From the NCBI RefSeq assembly GCF_022385335.1, contig NZ_CP092431.1:3100001-3164000 (forward strand): a DNA stretch of 64,000 nucleotides, read 5' to 3'. A program made the translations under genes and the position numbers. Below the pieces are notes generated by a model that worked only from the letters and a program-made list of their open reading frames with translations, made no database searches and had not been told where the DNA came from. Positions 33,315 through 42,485 of this stretch are shown here, piece after piece. Source of the stretch: Streptomyces deccanensis (GTDB lineage: Bacteria > Actinomycetota > Actinomycetes > Streptomycetales > Streptomycetaceae). The first letter of the stretch is position 1. Every line of letters starts with the position of its first letter.

Positions 33315-34133
33315 TCAGCGTTCCCGCGACGCCCGCAAGAACTCCCGAAGAATCCGCTCCCCGGCCAACACCCCCCGCTCGGGCAGCGCAGTCACCCCCG
33401 GCCCCAGGAACCCCGCCTCCGCCAACTCCCCATGCCCCGGCCGCCAGGCCCGATCCGCCGCCAGCAACAGATCCGCGTCGAGCAGAGAGTCGCCCGCGGC
33501 CAGGCTCAGCTCCACCCCGGTCCGCCGCGCGACCTCCCGCATCGCCGCCGACTTGGTGAGCGGCTTCGGCACAGCGTAGATCTTGCGCCCCTGCAAGGAG
33601 ACCGTCCACCCGCGGTTCTCGGCCCACACCGCGAGGTCCTTCACCCACTCCTCGGGGAGCAGCTCACGCTCGACGACGAGATAGACGAACAGCTCCTCCG
33701 CGACCCGGTGCTTGCGCACCCACAGGGGGTCCGCCGTGGCCTCCAGATGCTCCCGCACCTCAGCGAGCGGCGCGCACTCCTCGGCGAGCCGGGCCGTCAC
33801 CCGCTCGTGCCAGGCGACGTCCGTGACACCGTCCACCAGCAGGTGCCCGCCGTTGGCGCAGATCGCGTACGCCGGGGGCGGGCCCGGCAGATTGATCCGC
33901 TGGTACTGCTTGCGCGTCCGGGTCGTGGTGGGCACGAACACCGCCGTGTCGCCCAACTCGGCGAGCAGCTGCGCCGCCGTCTCCGTCATGTACGACAGCG
34001 GTCTGCTCTCGTGCACCTCGACGGTGAGCAGCCGCGGCGCCCGCGCGTCCGGCATGGTCAGCGCGAGCGCGGCGGACGAGTAGATGAGCGTGCGGTCGAG
34101 ATCGCTCGCGACGAGAACCCGAGGACCCGGCAT
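33315..34133 (-). CDS. HAD family phosphatase of the ter locus
   Basis: A 272-residue HAD hydrolase of the Cof/MPGP-like class: VLVASDLDRTLIYSS (nucleophile Asp), VPTTTRTRKQYQ (motif II), Lys in PKPLTKSAAMREVA, and LAAGDSLLDADLLLAAD (motif IV). In ter loci analysed by Aravind and colleagues such HADs accompany PRTase, StiP and C-C bond lyase genes and are proposed to dephosphorylate a nucleoside-like product. Its ATG overlaps the stop of the preceding gene (TGATG), so translation is coupled. It is the last gene of the three-gene operon starting at 37857. Confidence 0.88.
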   Translation of the reverse strand: MPGPRVLVASDLDRTLIYSSAALALTMPDARAPRLLTVEVHESRPLSYMTETAAQLLAELGDTAVFVPTTTRTRKQYQRINLPGPPPAYAICANGGHLLVDGVTDVAWHERVTARLAEECAPLAEVREHLEATADPLWVRKHRVAEELFVYLVVERELLPEEWVKDLAVWAENRGWTVSLQGRKIYAVPKPLTKSAAMREVARRTGVELSLAAGDSLLDADLLLAADRAWRPGHGELAEAGFLGPGVTALPERGVLAGERILREFLRASRER

Positions 34134-36628
34134 CAGACCGTCACCGCCTTGCCGTCGGCGCCGGTGGCGCCCCGCGTGAACTTCGGGTGGATCAACCCCA
34201 CGCATGTGTACGGCAGTTCGGCCACCTCTTCCACCGGTACCCCTCTCTGTTCGGCGAGCAGACGTACGTGGTCGAGGTCCGCGCCCGCCCCGGCCCGCGC
34301 GAGGATCTTCCACGGTACCCGGCGCAGCAGCACCCGAGTGGTCTCGCCGACACCGGGCTTGACCAGGTTCACGTCGTGGATCCCGTACTCCTCGCTGATC
34401 CGCTCGACGGCCGCCCAGCCCTCCCAGGTGGGGGTGCGGTCGGCGGCGAGCAGTTCCTTGGTGCGGACGTCGACCGCGTCCACGACCTCCGCGAACCGTG
34501 CGGCTATCGCGTCCAGGAAGGCCACCGACACGTCGACGCCGGCCAGCTCCCGGTAGAACTTGGCCCCGTGGAAGTCGTCGGGCCCGACGAGGTCCGCGCG
34601 CAGCACGGTCCGCGAGATCAGCCCGGAGACGGTGGAGTTGAGGCAGGCGGAGGGAATCAGGAAGTCCTCCCGCGTGCCGTACGTCCGCACGCACGAGCCC
34701 GGGTCGGCGAGCACGGCGATCTCCGGGTCGAAGCCGGTGATCCCGTCGGACGCCTCGAACTCCTCGATCGCGGCGGCGAGTTCCCGGGTGATCGCGCCCT
34801 TGCCGGTCCAGCCGTCGACGAACACGACGTCGGCGGGGTCGTGATGGGCGGCGAGCCAGCGCAGCGCGTTGGCGTCGATGCCGCGGCCCCGCACGATGGA
34901 CACGGCGTAGTGCGGTACGTCGATCCCGTGCCGGTGCCGTGCCCACCGCCGCATCAGCACGCCCACGGGGGTACCGGCCCGGGCCAGCGACACGAGGACG
35001 GGCCGCGCCGACCGCTCGGCCAGCACGGTCTCGGTCACCACGCCCACGGCGGCGGCGATGCGCTCGGCGGACGCGTCGAGGGCGCTGTGGAAGAGGGCCT
35101 GGTACTGCTCGCTCGGCTGGTACTCGACCGGCAGGGACTCCGCGTAGTGCGCGCCCCCGCTCTGGATGGCCTCCTCCCGCTCCTCGGTGGGCGCCTCCAG
35201 CGTCACGTCCGACAGGTCCTGGAGCAGCCACCCCACCTCGTCGGCCGCGTAGGAGGAGAAGTCGGGGCCGCGAAGGGGCTCGGGAAGCATGGATGACCTT
35301 TCGGGGTGGTCCGGGGGCGGTGGCGCCGGGACGTACGACGGCACGACGGCGAGCAGCACGGCGGGGGTGTGGGCGGCGAGGGTGGCCGGCAGACCGTCCT
35401 CGGCGTGCAGCTCCGCCGTGTCCGCGACCGAGTCCACGACCGCGACGACGGCGTCGAAGCCGGCGCCGGCCACGTTGTAGGCGTAGCGCTCCCCCGGGCC
35501 GTCCGCCGGGTCGTCGTGGGCGGGGAAGACGATACGGCTGCGTATCGCGTAACCGGGGTCGTCGACGGCGAGGACGGGCGACCGGGTCGTGGTGGAGAAC
35601 CGTATCTCCAGCCCGTCCCCGGCGACCGCCTTCTCCAGCTCCCGCGCGAGCGCCAGCGGGGCGTACATCAGCTCCTCGAAGCCGAGCACGAGCACCCGGC
35701 GGGCCCCCGGCGGCAGGGCCCCGGCGAGGCGGGCGGCCATGGCGGGCAGCGCGCGCTCCAGCCGGGCGCGATGCGCGGGAGTGAAGCCGTGCCGCCCCCC
35801 GTCGGGCACTCCGGCGGGCCACCCCAGCTCGACCCGCGTGACCTCGGTACTCGTGGTACCGGCCGCACGCCCCGGCGCACCCCCCGCACCCCCCTCGTGT
35901 TCCGCCACGAGCGCCTGGCCCTTCTCCAGGACCCCCTCCGGCAGCCGCACGGTGCCCTTCGCCGCCGTCACCAGGTCGACCCGCGCCCTGATCTCCCGGG
36001 CGAACGCGGCCAGCCGTCCCTGGTCGGCGGCGGAGCGCATGTCGACCAGCGCCACGACGACGTACCGCTCGCGCGGATACCGCTCGTGCAGCGCGCGGAT
36101 GGTGTTGAGGACCGTGTTGCCGGTGGAGAACTCGTCGTCGACGAGGACCAGCGGCCCGGGCCCCGCGAGCAGCTCGGGGTCCTCCGGCAGCAGCAGGTGC
36201 GAGGTCGCGTGGGAGTGGGACTCCTCGAAACCCCCGGCCGGGGCGACGCCCTCGACGGGGCGCCGGGTGGAGTGCAGGTAGGGCGCCTCTCCCACCCCGT
36301 CCGCGACCGAGTGCCCGAGCCCGGTGGCCGTCTCGGCGTACCCGAGGACGACCGCGGCCCGCGCCCCGTCCTCCCCCAGCAGCTCCCGCACCCGGCGGCC
36401 CAGCGCGAACCCGTGCCCGTACACGACGGCCGGGGACTGCGGCACATGCTTGCCGAGGACGTTCGACACCAGCAGATGGGCCCGCTTGGGGTTGCGCCGC
36501 AGCGCGAGCCCGAGCAGCCCGGTCAGCTCCTCGTCCCCGACCAGTTCCACCCCGAGCCGCTCACGGACCCAGGCCCCGGACCAGACCGCGCCGGGCGCCC
36601 CGCTCGTGTCGTTCGCTGTGTTGATCAT
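34133..36628 (-). CDS. PRTase-TRSP-StiP-Pelota fusion of the ter locus
   Basis: One 831-residue frame joins four domains. Residues 1-240 are a PRTase with the PRPP loop LVLVDDEFSTGNT (161-172). Residues ~265-432 are the TRSP domain, including the namesake TTTRSP (346-351). After a Pro-rich linker (433-446), residues 447-~760 are StiP (LVSLARAGTPVGVLMRRW, DVVFVDGWTGKGAITREL), and the C-terminus (KILARAGAGADLDHVRLLAE, LPYTCVGLIHP) is Pelota-like. In the cases I recall StiP is often a separate gene; here no stop intervenes, but Met447 (35290) has GAAAGG upstream and may be an internal start. Predicted role: making a ribosylated metabolite in the stress response. AAAGGAA precedes 36628. Confidence 0.85.
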   Translation of the reverse strand: MINTANDTSGAPGAVWSGAWVRERLGVELVGDEELTGLLGLALRRNPKRAHLLVSNVLGKHVPQSPAVVYGHGFALGRRVRELLGEDGARAAVVLGYAETATGLGHSVADGVGEAPYLHSTRRPVEGVAPAGGFEESHSHATSHLLLPEDPELLAGPGPLVLVDDEFSTGNTVLNTIRALHERYPRERYVVVALVDMRSAADQGRLAAFAREIRARVDLVTAAKGTVRLPEGVLEKGQALVAEHEGGAGGAPGRAAGTTSTEVTRVELGWPAGVPDGGRHGFTPAHRARLERALPAMAARLAGALPPGARRVLVLGFEELMYAPLALARELEKAVAGDGLEIRFSTTTRSPVLAVDDPGYAIRSRIVFPAHDDPADGPGERYAYNVAGAGFDAVVAVVDSVADTAELHAEDGLPATLAAHTPAVLLAVVPSYVPAPPPPDHPERSSMLPEPLRGPDFSSYAADEVGWLLQDLSDVTLEAPTEEREEAIQSGGAHYAESLPVEYQPSEQYQALFHSALDASAERIAAAVGVVTETVLAERSARPVLVSLARAGTPVGVLMRRWARHRHGIDVPHYAVSIVRGRGIDANALRWLAAHHDPADVVFVDGWTGKGAITRELAAAIEEFEASDGITGFDPEIAVLADPGSCVRTYGTREDFLIPSACLNSTVSGLISRTVLRADLVGPDDFHGAKFYRELAGVDVSVAFLDAIAARFAEVVDAVDVRTKELLAADRTPTWEGWAAVERISEEYGIHDVNLVKPGVGETTRVLLRRVPWKILARAGAGADLDHVRLLAEQRGVPVEEVAELPYTCVGLIHPKFTRGATGADGKAVTV

Positions 36629-36690
36629 CGATTCCTTTGTCGGTACGGCGAGTGGATGGTCGGTCGGGCCGGCCCGCGGCCCATGGAGGG

Positions 36691-37857
36691 TCAGTCGGGC
36701 AAACCGGCGGCCAACAGGTCCACGAATCCGATGTCCTCGTTGGCGACACCGAACACCTCGGCCCGCTGCAGAACCCTTTCCGCCCAGGCGCGGTGCGGCT
36801 TGACCTCGTTCATCTTGTTGCGGGAGGCCGAGCGCAGGACCCCGCCCCCGTGCCGGTCGGGCCGCACGATGTCCTGGGCGTCGCCGAACTCCTCGTGGCT
36901 GACCACGGACAGCGCGTGCACCGGCAGGACGTGCGAGGGATGGATGCAGGTCTTGCCCAGCAGACCGTTGGCGTGGTCGAGGGAGATCTCGCGCAGCAGA
37001 CCGTCCAGCGCGTGCTCGATCAGCGACTCGCGCAGCTCCACGGCCCGGTTCGCCAGGAAGGGGCTGGAGCGCAGCTGTGGCTTGAACATGCGCTCCTGCA
37101 CCCGGAAGTACTCCCACACCGGCCCGGTCACCGTGAACCCGGTGCCGTCGGCGCGCCCCAGCACGTTCACCACGTCCGCGATCACGGAGGCGACGATCTG
37201 GACGTCGTACGCGGTCATGTCGGGCGCCCGGCGCAGCGCGTAGGAGGAGCAGAAGTCGGTGACGCCGAGGCGCAGCGCGAGAACCCGGTCGCGGTACTTG
37301 TCGACGGTGTGGGCGATGCCCTGGAGCGCCTCTACGCGCGTCTCCCTGTACATCAGCTCGGGCGATTCGAGCACCGGCATCCCGAACAGCCGCCGCCCGC
37401 TCGAGGCCTCGGCGGCGGTGAGCGCCTCCAGGAAGGCCACGCCCCGTTCCTCGGTGAACTTGGGGAACACGAAACCGGACAGCAGCCGTACGGCCGGGCC
37501 GAACCGGCTGACCAGGTCGGGTATCTGCTCGGGGAAGCGGACCCGGATGAAGAGCAGCGGAAGCTCGACGTCCGGCCGGCCGGCGAGGTCGGTGAACTGC
37601 CGGACGAGGTTCTCCTCGGCGCTCGCGACCTCCGCGTCGTCGATGGAGTCCTCCAGGCACAGGACCATGGAGACCACACCGCGCCCGGCCTGCTTGACGA
37701 TGTCGTCGGCGAGCCGCTCCCGGGTCGCGGGGCTGTAGAGCGTGGCACCGAGCGCTGCGGCGAGCACCCGGGCCGGGGAGTCGGCGTCGAAGGCACCCGG
37801 CTCCCGGTAGAAGAGACGTCGGCGCTCCTCAGGGGCGATGTGCCCGAAATGACGCAT
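36691..37857 (-). CDS. HpcH/citrate lyase-like C-C bond lyase of the ter locus
   Basis: A 388-residue TIM-barrel protein of the C-C_Bond_Lyase (HpcH/HpaI/CitE-like) family found in ter operons. It has VVSMVLCLEDSIDDAEV (metal-binding Glu/Asp), LFIRVRFPEQI, FVFPKFTEERGVAF, GMPVLESPELMYR, LRLGVTDFCSSYALRR and KTCIHPSHVLPVHALSV. CitE-type enzymes cleave or form acyl-CoA or keto-acid C-C bonds with Mg2+. The start MRHFGHIAPEERRRLFY is the family N-terminus as I recall. It leads the operon, with a 62-bp gap before the PRTase fusion, and diverges from a TerD gene across 190 bp. Confidence 0.88.
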   Translation of the reverse strand: MRHFGHIAPEERRRLFYREPGAFDADSPARVLAAALGATLYSPATRERLADDIVKQAGRGVVSMVLCLEDSIDDAEVASAEENLVRQFTDLAGRPDVELPLLFIRVRFPEQIPDLVSRFGPAVRLLSGFVFPKFTEERGVAFLEALTAAEASSGRRLFGMPVLESPELMYRETRVEALQGIAHTVDKYRDRVLALRLGVTDFCSSYALRRAPDMTAYDVQIVASVIADVVNVLGRADGTGFTVTGPVWEYFRVQERMFKPQLRSSPFLANRAVELRESLIEHALDGLLREISLDHANGLLGKTCIHPSHVLPVHALSVVSHEEFGDAQDIVRPDRHGGGVLRSASRNKMNEVKPHRAWAERVLQRAEVFGVANEDIGFVDLLAAGLPD

Positions 37858-37883
37858 GTGGTTCCCCCGTGGTTGCTCGGCTT

Positions 37884-37903
37884 CCGGTCACGATCGTGGC
37901 CGG
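37884..37903. promoter_or_regulatory. 20-bp near-palindrome in the ter operon leader
   Basis: CCGGTCACGATCGTGGCCGG is symmetrical except for one base pair, with the perfect core CACGATCGTG. It lies 27 bp upstream of the C-C bond lyase start and beyond a -10-like TACTAT on the minus strand. It may be an operator or an RNA hairpin. Confidence 0.4.
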
Positions 37904-38047
37904 TAATAGTACGTACAAATGTGTGACATCAGTTCCCGGGGAGCGTGAAGTTCTGGTAACCCGGCCATGACGGGCGCTGAACGATTTCACCGGCGGTTCG
38001 CCGCCCCCGCGTTGTCGTGATCAGGACCGAGAGGGCAGGATGACCGC

Positions 38048-38893
38048 ATGACGCACGCGATGCTGAAGGGGTCGAACGTCCCCGTGGAAGCCACGGCGGT
38101 CCGCGCCGTGCTGCGCTGGGCGCCGGGGCAGGACGCCCCGGACGTCGACGCCTCGGCGCTGCTCCTCGGCCCCGACGGCCGCGTACGGTCCGACGAGGAC
38201 TTCGTCTTCTACAACCAGCCACGCCACCCGTCGGGCAAGGTCTGGCGACTCGGCAAAAAGCGTGTGGCCGACGGCCTCACCGACACCATCCAGACCGATC
38301 TGCGCGGTGTCGAGTCCGCCGTCGGCCAGATTCTCCTCGTGGCCTCCGCCGACGACGCCTCCGGGGAACCCGTCTCCTTCGGCCGCGTACGGTCCCTGCG
38401 CATCCTGCTGTACGACGCCACCGTCGCCGACGCCGAACCCCTGGCGTATTTCGACATCAAGCCGGAGACCGGCGACGAGACCGCCCTGATCTGCGGCGAG
38501 CTCTACCGCCGGGGCGGCGGCTGGAAGTTCCGCGCGCTGGGCGAGGGCTACACCAACGGCCTCCAGGGCCTCGCCGTGGACTTCGGCATCTCGGTGGACG
38601 AGTCGGAGGCGGCGCCCGCGGCGGCGGACGAGACCGCCACGACCCAGACCCCGGCCCCGGAGATCTCGGCCCCCCTGCCCCCCGAGCAGCCCCCGACGGG
38701 CGTCCCGGCGCAGCCCGGGTACGGCTACCCCCCGGCGGCCCCGCCGCAGCAGCCGGCCTACGGCTACCCGCACCCGCAGCCGACCCCCGCCACCACCAAC
38801 GGCCCGGCGTACGGCTACCCGCAGCCCACGGCGGCTGCCCTGGACCCCAACTTCCGTCTGCCCCCGCAGGGCCCGCAGTTCATCGGCCGCTGA
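38048..38893 (+). CDS. TerD-domain protein with Pro/Tyr-rich tail
   Basis: A 281-residue protein. Residues ~1-180 form a TerD-type domain ([75 protein letters not shown]). TerD folds bind Ca2+ through Asp-rich loops; the DVDASALLL site is kept, but the NLTG loop of the other two TerD copies is replaced by VWRLGKKR. The rest is a disordered tail with four GYGYP repeats and many Pro and Gln. It diverges from the metabolite operon. Such tails may drive assembly of Ter complexes at the membrane. Confidence 0.85.
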   Translation: MTHAMLKGSNVPVEATAVRAVLRWAPGQDAPDVDASALLLGPDGRVRSDEDFVFYNQPRHPSGKVWRLGKKRVADGLTDTIQTDLRGVESAVGQILLVASADDASGEPVSFGRVRSLRILLYDATVADAEPLAYFDIKPETGDETALICGELYRRGGGWKFRALGEGYTNGLQGLAVDFGISVDESEAAPAAADETATTQTPAPEISAPLPPEQPPTGVPAQPGYGYPPAAPPQQPAYGYPHPQPTPATTNGPAYGYPQPTAAALDPNFRLPPQGPQFIGR

Positions 38894-38932
38894 GCGGCGG
38901 CCCGTCCGGGCACGGGGGTGCCGGGACGGGCG

Positions 38933-39670
38933 TCAGCGCTCGGTCTTGGTCTTGTAGCCCCGGCCCCACTGCAACCCCCACCCGTACAACCGGTCGAGCT
39001 CGGCCTGGAAGCCGTAGACGAACTTCACCTCCCGGCGCACGGTGATCTCGCCCTTGACGTTCTCGATCATCACCACGGCGCACGACCGGGCCTGCGGATG
39101 CCGCTCGTCCAGGCCTATCTCGATCCGGGGCCCGTTGCTCGGGTACAGCGTCACGATCGCGTGCGTGCGGTCGAAGGCCGGCGTCTGGTCGTAGATGTAG
39201 ACGAAGACCAGCATCCGCTTGAACTGGTCCCGGTGGTCCAGGTTGATGTACATCGTCTCGCCGGACCCGGAGCCGAACCGGTCGTCCCCGCTGAGCCGCA
39301 TGTACGGCGCCTCGTTGATGTCGCCGAGGAAGCCGCCCAGCGGCTGGACGACCCCCTTGGTGCCATCGGCCAGCTCGTAGAGGCAGCCGAGGTCGAGGTC
39401 GACGTTCACCATGCTCTGGCTGTGCGCCTGCACCTCCTCCGGCCTGAGGGCCTTGAAGGGGTGCCGCAGCACGCTCTGCCGCTTGGGAGCGCCGATGTCT
39501 GAGGTCCGCATCCGCCAGGACAGGTTGACGCGCAGATGTCCGGCCGCCGCGTTCTGCTTGGAGAGGGACACCTTCTGGTGCCGCTTGGTCAGCTCGATCG
39601 CGTTGGTGGCCGCGTTGCCCGCGTCGAACTCCGAGGCCCGCCCCCGCCACAGGTTGTCCAGAAAACTCAT
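38933..39670 (-). CDS. TerA-like tellurium resistance family protein
   Basis: A 245-residue member of the Ter family, most like TerA: VNLSWRMR, a central VNVDLDLGCLYELADGTKGVVQ with a Ca-binding Asp cluster, LSGDDRFGSGSGETMYINL (Asp/Ser-rich loop) and KRMLVFVYIYDQTPAFDR. It is cytoplasmic and probably partners with the TerD proteins. MSFLDNLWRG at 39670 is a typical start. It is separated from the DUF475 gene by a very strong terminator, so it has its own promoter or depends on read-through. It ends 39 bp from the convergent TerD-tail gene. Confidence 0.82.
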   Translation of the reverse strand: MSFLDNLWRGRASEFDAGNAATNAIELTKRHQKVSLSKQNAAAGHLRVNLSWRMRTSDIGAPKRQSVLRHPFKALRPEEVQAHSQSMVNVDLDLGCLYELADGTKGVVQPLGGFLGDINEAPYMRLSGDDRFGSGSGETMYINLDHRDQFKRMLVFVYIYDQTPAFDRTHAIVTLYPSNGPRIEIGLDERHPQARSCAVVMIENVKGEITVRREVKFVYGFQAELDRLYGWGLQWGRGYKTKTER

Positions 39671-39708
39671 GCCCGCCCCACACCTGCCGTGTCGTCGCGT
39701 CAACCACC

Positions 39709-39752
39709 AGCGGGGCGGCCGACGAGGACGCATCCTCGTCGGCCGCCCCGCT
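39709..39752 (-). terminator. strong terminator after DUF475 gene
   Basis: A perfect 20-bp stem (39709-39728 with 39733-39752) around a CGCA loop. It lies 27 bp after the DUF475 stop codon and upstream of the terA-like start. Confidence 0.92.
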
Positions 39753-39779
39753 CAGAGCCTGCCCTCACCCCGCGGGTGG

Positions 39780-40925
39780 TCACACCCCGGAGGAGACCTC
39801 CGCCTTGTCGTCGGAGTCAGCTTTTCCCTCCGCGGCCGCCAGCGCCCTGTTGCGGCGGACGGAGGACCAGAAGGACCAGGCGATCAGGATGACACCGACG
39901 GAACCGGTGATGAACTCGTTGATCTCGTACTGGATGGTGACGAGGAGGATCGCGGCGAGCGCGCCGATCGCGTAGTGCGCGCCGTGCTCCAGGTAGACGT
40001 AGTCGTCGAGGGTGCCCTGGCGGACCAGGTACACGGTCAGCGACCGGACGTACATCGCGCCGACACCGAGGCCCAGCGCCATCAGGACGATGTCGTTGGT
40101 GATGGCGAAGGCACCGATCACGCCGTCGAAGGAGAAGGACGCGTCCAGGACCTCCAGGTAGAGGAACATGAAGAACGCGGCCTTGCCGGCGAGGGCGACG
40201 GCCGAACGCGGCTTGCCGGTGCGGGCCGCCTCTTCCTCCTCCTCGTGCTCGCGCTCCTCGTCCTCCTCCAGCTTGTTCTCGAAGTAGCCGGAGAGACCAC
40301 CGACGATCAGGTAGGTGATGAGGCCCGCGAGGCCGGAGATCAGGACCGTCTGCGCCTTGTCGGCATGGGTGCCGCCGTGCTGGTGGGCGTGGGTCGCGAA
40401 GGTCATCGAGGTGATCAGCAGGACGATCATCGCGATGCAGGCCGACAGCATGTCGATCTTGCCGAGCTTGGACAGCGGGCGCTCCAGCCAGCCCAGCCAC
40501 TTGATGTCCCGGTCCTCGAAGATGAAGTCCAGGAAGATCATCAGCAGGAACATACCGCCGAAGGCCGCGATCGACGGGTGCGCGTCGGTCACGTACTGCT
40601 GGTACTGGTCCTTGTCGGTCAGCGCCAGGTCGACGGCCTCGATCGGCCCGAGCTTGGCGCTGATGGCGACGATGACGACGGGGAAGATCAGCCGCATGCC
40701 GAAGACGGCGATCAGGATGCCGATGGTGAGGAAGATCTTCTGCCAGAAGGCATTCATCTTCTTGACGATGCCGGCGTTGACCACCGCGTTGTCGAACGAC
40801 AGCGAGATCTCCAGGACGCAGAGGATCGCGACGAGCCCGAGAGCCGTCCATCCGTCGTAGAGAACCGCTGCGACCAAGCCGAGCGCGGTGACCGCGAACG
40901 ACCAGCCGAAGGTTTTCAGAACCAC
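39780..40925 (-). CDS. DUF475/TerC-like integral membrane protein
   Basis: A 381-residue membrane protein with about nine helices, of the DUF475 branch of the TerC superfamily. Duplicated acidic membrane motifs are LEISLSFDNAVVNAGI near residue 40 and LEVLDASFSFDGVIGAF near residue 270, which line the putative ion path. A highly acidic cytoplasmic loop (EDEEREHEEEEEA) follows SGYFENKL. TerC relatives export Mn2+ or act with TerD in metal homeostasis and tellurite tolerance. A His-rich loop (THAHQHGGTHAD) could bind metal outside. The position between TerA and TerD genes fits a membrane anchor role. Confidence 0.9.
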   Translation of the reverse strand: MVLKTFGWSFAVTALGLVAAVLYDGWTALGLVAILCVLEISLSFDNAVVNAGIVKKMNAFWQKIFLTIGILIAVFGMRLIFPVVIVAISAKLGPIEAVDLALTDKDQYQQYVTDAHPSIAAFGGMFLLMIFLDFIFEDRDIKWLGWLERPLSKLGKIDMLSACIAMIVLLITSMTFATHAHQHGGTHADKAQTVLISGLAGLITYLIVGGLSGYFENKLEEDEEREHEEEEEAARTGKPRSAVALAGKAAFFMFLYLEVLDASFSFDGVIGAFAITNDIVLMALGLGVGAMYVRSLTVYLVRQGTLDDYVYLEHGAHYAIGALAAILLVTIQYEINEFITGSVGVILIAWSFWSSVRRNRALAAAEGKADSDDKAEVSSGV

Positions 40926-41050
40926 TGGCTACCCAATCGTGTGTGTACGGGGTTCCCCCGCGCCGCGCGCGGCTTTGCGAAACTTTGAACCCGAAGTCTA
41001 GTCGGGTACCCCACGCACCCCACACGGCCCCGGCTTTTGCGCATATAGCG

Positions 41051-41626
41051 CTACGAGACGTTCACCCCGAAGTCGAGCGCGATGCCCCGCAGGCCGGACG
41101 CGTACCCCTGTCCCACCGCGCGGAACTTCCATTCCCCGCCGTAGCGGTAGACCTCGCCGAAGATCATCGCGGTCTCGGTGGAGGCGTCCTCGGAGAGGTC
41201 GTAGCGGGCGAGTTCCTGGCCGTCGGCCTGGTTGACCACACGGATGAAGGCGTTGCTGACCTGCCCGAAGGCCTGGCCGCGATTCTCGGCGTCATGGATG
41301 GAGACCGGGAAGACGATCTTGTCGACGGTGGCCGGCACGCGGGAGAGGTCGATGATCAGCGACTCGTCGTCGCCGTCGCCCTCACCGGTGAGGTTGTCGC
41401 CGGTGTGCTCGACCGAGCCGTCCGGGCTCTTGAGGTTGTTGTAGAAGACGAACCACTCGTCCCCCAGCACCCGGCCGCCCTGGCACAGCAGCGCGCTGGC
41501 GTCGAGGTCGAAAGGGGCTCCGGTGGTGGTCCGGACGTCCCAGCCGAGCCCGACCAGAACTTGAGTGAGATTCGGCGCGGCCTTGGAGAGGGAGACATTG
41601 CCTCCCTTGGCGAGTGTGACGCCCAT
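41051..41626 (-). CDS. TerD family protein
   Basis: A 191-residue TerD/CABP-like protein: [58 protein letters not shown] (double Ca2+ loop), [37 protein letters not shown], ending [10 protein letters not shown]. It is full length for the family. It is a close paralogue of the gene at 41796-42371, from which it is separated by a perfect terminator. Three CAGTTG/CAACTG elements stand 30-51 bp upstream. TerD proteins are cytosolic Ca2+ binders needed for tellurite, phage or stress tolerance and act near TerC-type membrane proteins. Confidence 0.95.
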   Translation of the reverse strand: MGVTLAKGGNVSLSKAAPNLTQVLVGLGWDVRTTTGAPFDLDASALLCQGGRVLGDEWFVFYNNLKSPDGSVEHTGDNLTGEGDGDDESLIIDLSRVPATVDKIVFPVSIHDAENRGQAFGQVSNAFIRVVNQADGQELARYDLSEDASTETAMIFGEVYRYGGEWKFRAVGQGYASGLRGIALDFGVNVS

Positions 41627-41655
41627 GGTGCTGGTCCTCCCCGATTTTCGAGCTT

Positions 41656-41677
41656 CAGTTGCTCAACTGTTCAGTTG
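41656..41677. promoter_or_regulatory. CAGTTG/CAACTG cluster upstream of TerD gene
   Basis: CAGTTG (41656-41661), CAACTG (41664-41669) and CAGTTG (41672-41677) repeat with centre-to-centre spacing of 8 bp and alternate orientation. They lie just upstream of the 41051-41626 gene and may be an operator overlapping its promoter. Confidence 0.4.
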
Positions 41678-41717
41678 TTCCGTACGCGCGGGCCGGCCGG
41701 CCCTCGTCGTACGAGCG

Positions 41718-41757
41718 CGTCCGGCGCCGCGGTCGGTGTCGACCGCGGCGCCGGACG
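41718..41757 (-). terminator. strong terminator between TerD genes
   Basis: A perfect 18-bp stem (41718-41735 with 41740-41757) with a GTGT loop, 39 bp after the stop of the upstream TerD gene. Confidence 0.92.
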
Positions 41758-41795
41758 TGGTGAGTCTGTGGCGCACGGGGGTCTTCCCCCGTGAC

Positions 41796-42371
41796 TCAGA
41801 CGTTCACACCGAAGTCCTGGGCGATACCGCGCAGACCCGAGGCGTAGCCCTGGCCGATGGCGCGGAACTTCCACTCGGCGCCGTGCCGGTAGAGCTCACC
41901 GAAGACCATGGCGGTCTCGGTGGAGGCGTCCTCGGAGAGGTCGTAGCGGGCGATCTCCGCCTCGCCCGCCTGGTTCACGACGCGGATGAAGGCGTTGCGG
42001 ACCTGGCCGAAGGACTGCTGACGGTTCTCGGCGTCGTAGATCGAGACCGGGAAGACGATCTTCTCGATCTCGGCCGGGACGGTCGCGAGGTTGACCTTGA
42101 TCTGCTCGTCGTCGCCCTCGCCCTCACCGGTGAGGTTGTCGCCGGTGTGCTCGACCGAGCCGTCGGGGCTCTTCAGGTTGTTGAAGAAGATGAAGTTGGC
42201 GTCACTGCTGACCTTGCCCGACGCGTCCAGCAGCAGGGCACTGGCGTCCAGGTCGAAGTCGGTGCCGGTCGTGGTGCGGATGTCCCACCCCAGCCCGATG
42301 ATGACCGCGGTCAGGCCCGGCGCCTCCTTGGTCAGCGATACGTTGCCGCCCTTGCTGAGGCTGACTCCCAC
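41796..42371 (-). CDS. TerD family protein
   Basis: A 191-residue TerD protein: [49 protein letters not shown] (Ca2+ loop), [49 protein letters not shown]. It is nearly co-linear with the 41051-41626 product. GGAGGACC precedes the start. On the minus strand a GGGAAC and a GTT 19 nt apart (42451-42425) resemble a SigR-type promoter, and TAGGAT between them resembles a vegetative -10 box; either would fit stress induction. This copy is probably the ancestor of the tandem pair. Confidence 0.95.
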   Translation of the reverse strand: MGVSLSKGGNVSLTKEAPGLTAVIIGLGWDIRTTTGTDFDLDASALLLDASGKVSSDANFIFFNNLKSPDGSVEHTGDNLTGEGEGDDEQIKVNLATVPAEIEKIVFPVSIYDAENRQQSFGQVRNAFIRVVNQAGEAEIARYDLSEDASTETAMVFGELYRHGAEWKFRAIGQGYASGLRGIAQDFGVNV

Positions 42372-42485
42372 GAGGTCCTCCGTTTGGTTTCAGGGGCGGG
42401 AGGCCCCTGCGTTGCGTTGGTGTCGGATCAACGTGTCGATCCTAGTGACGGGTTCCCGTTCCCCGCAGGGTGTGGAACCGAAGAA

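Noticed and set aside
33315..42371. The ter locus as a horizontally acquired island
   Set aside because: No integrase, repeats or compositional change mark its borders, and the gene order resembles the conserved Streptomyces core as I recall it.
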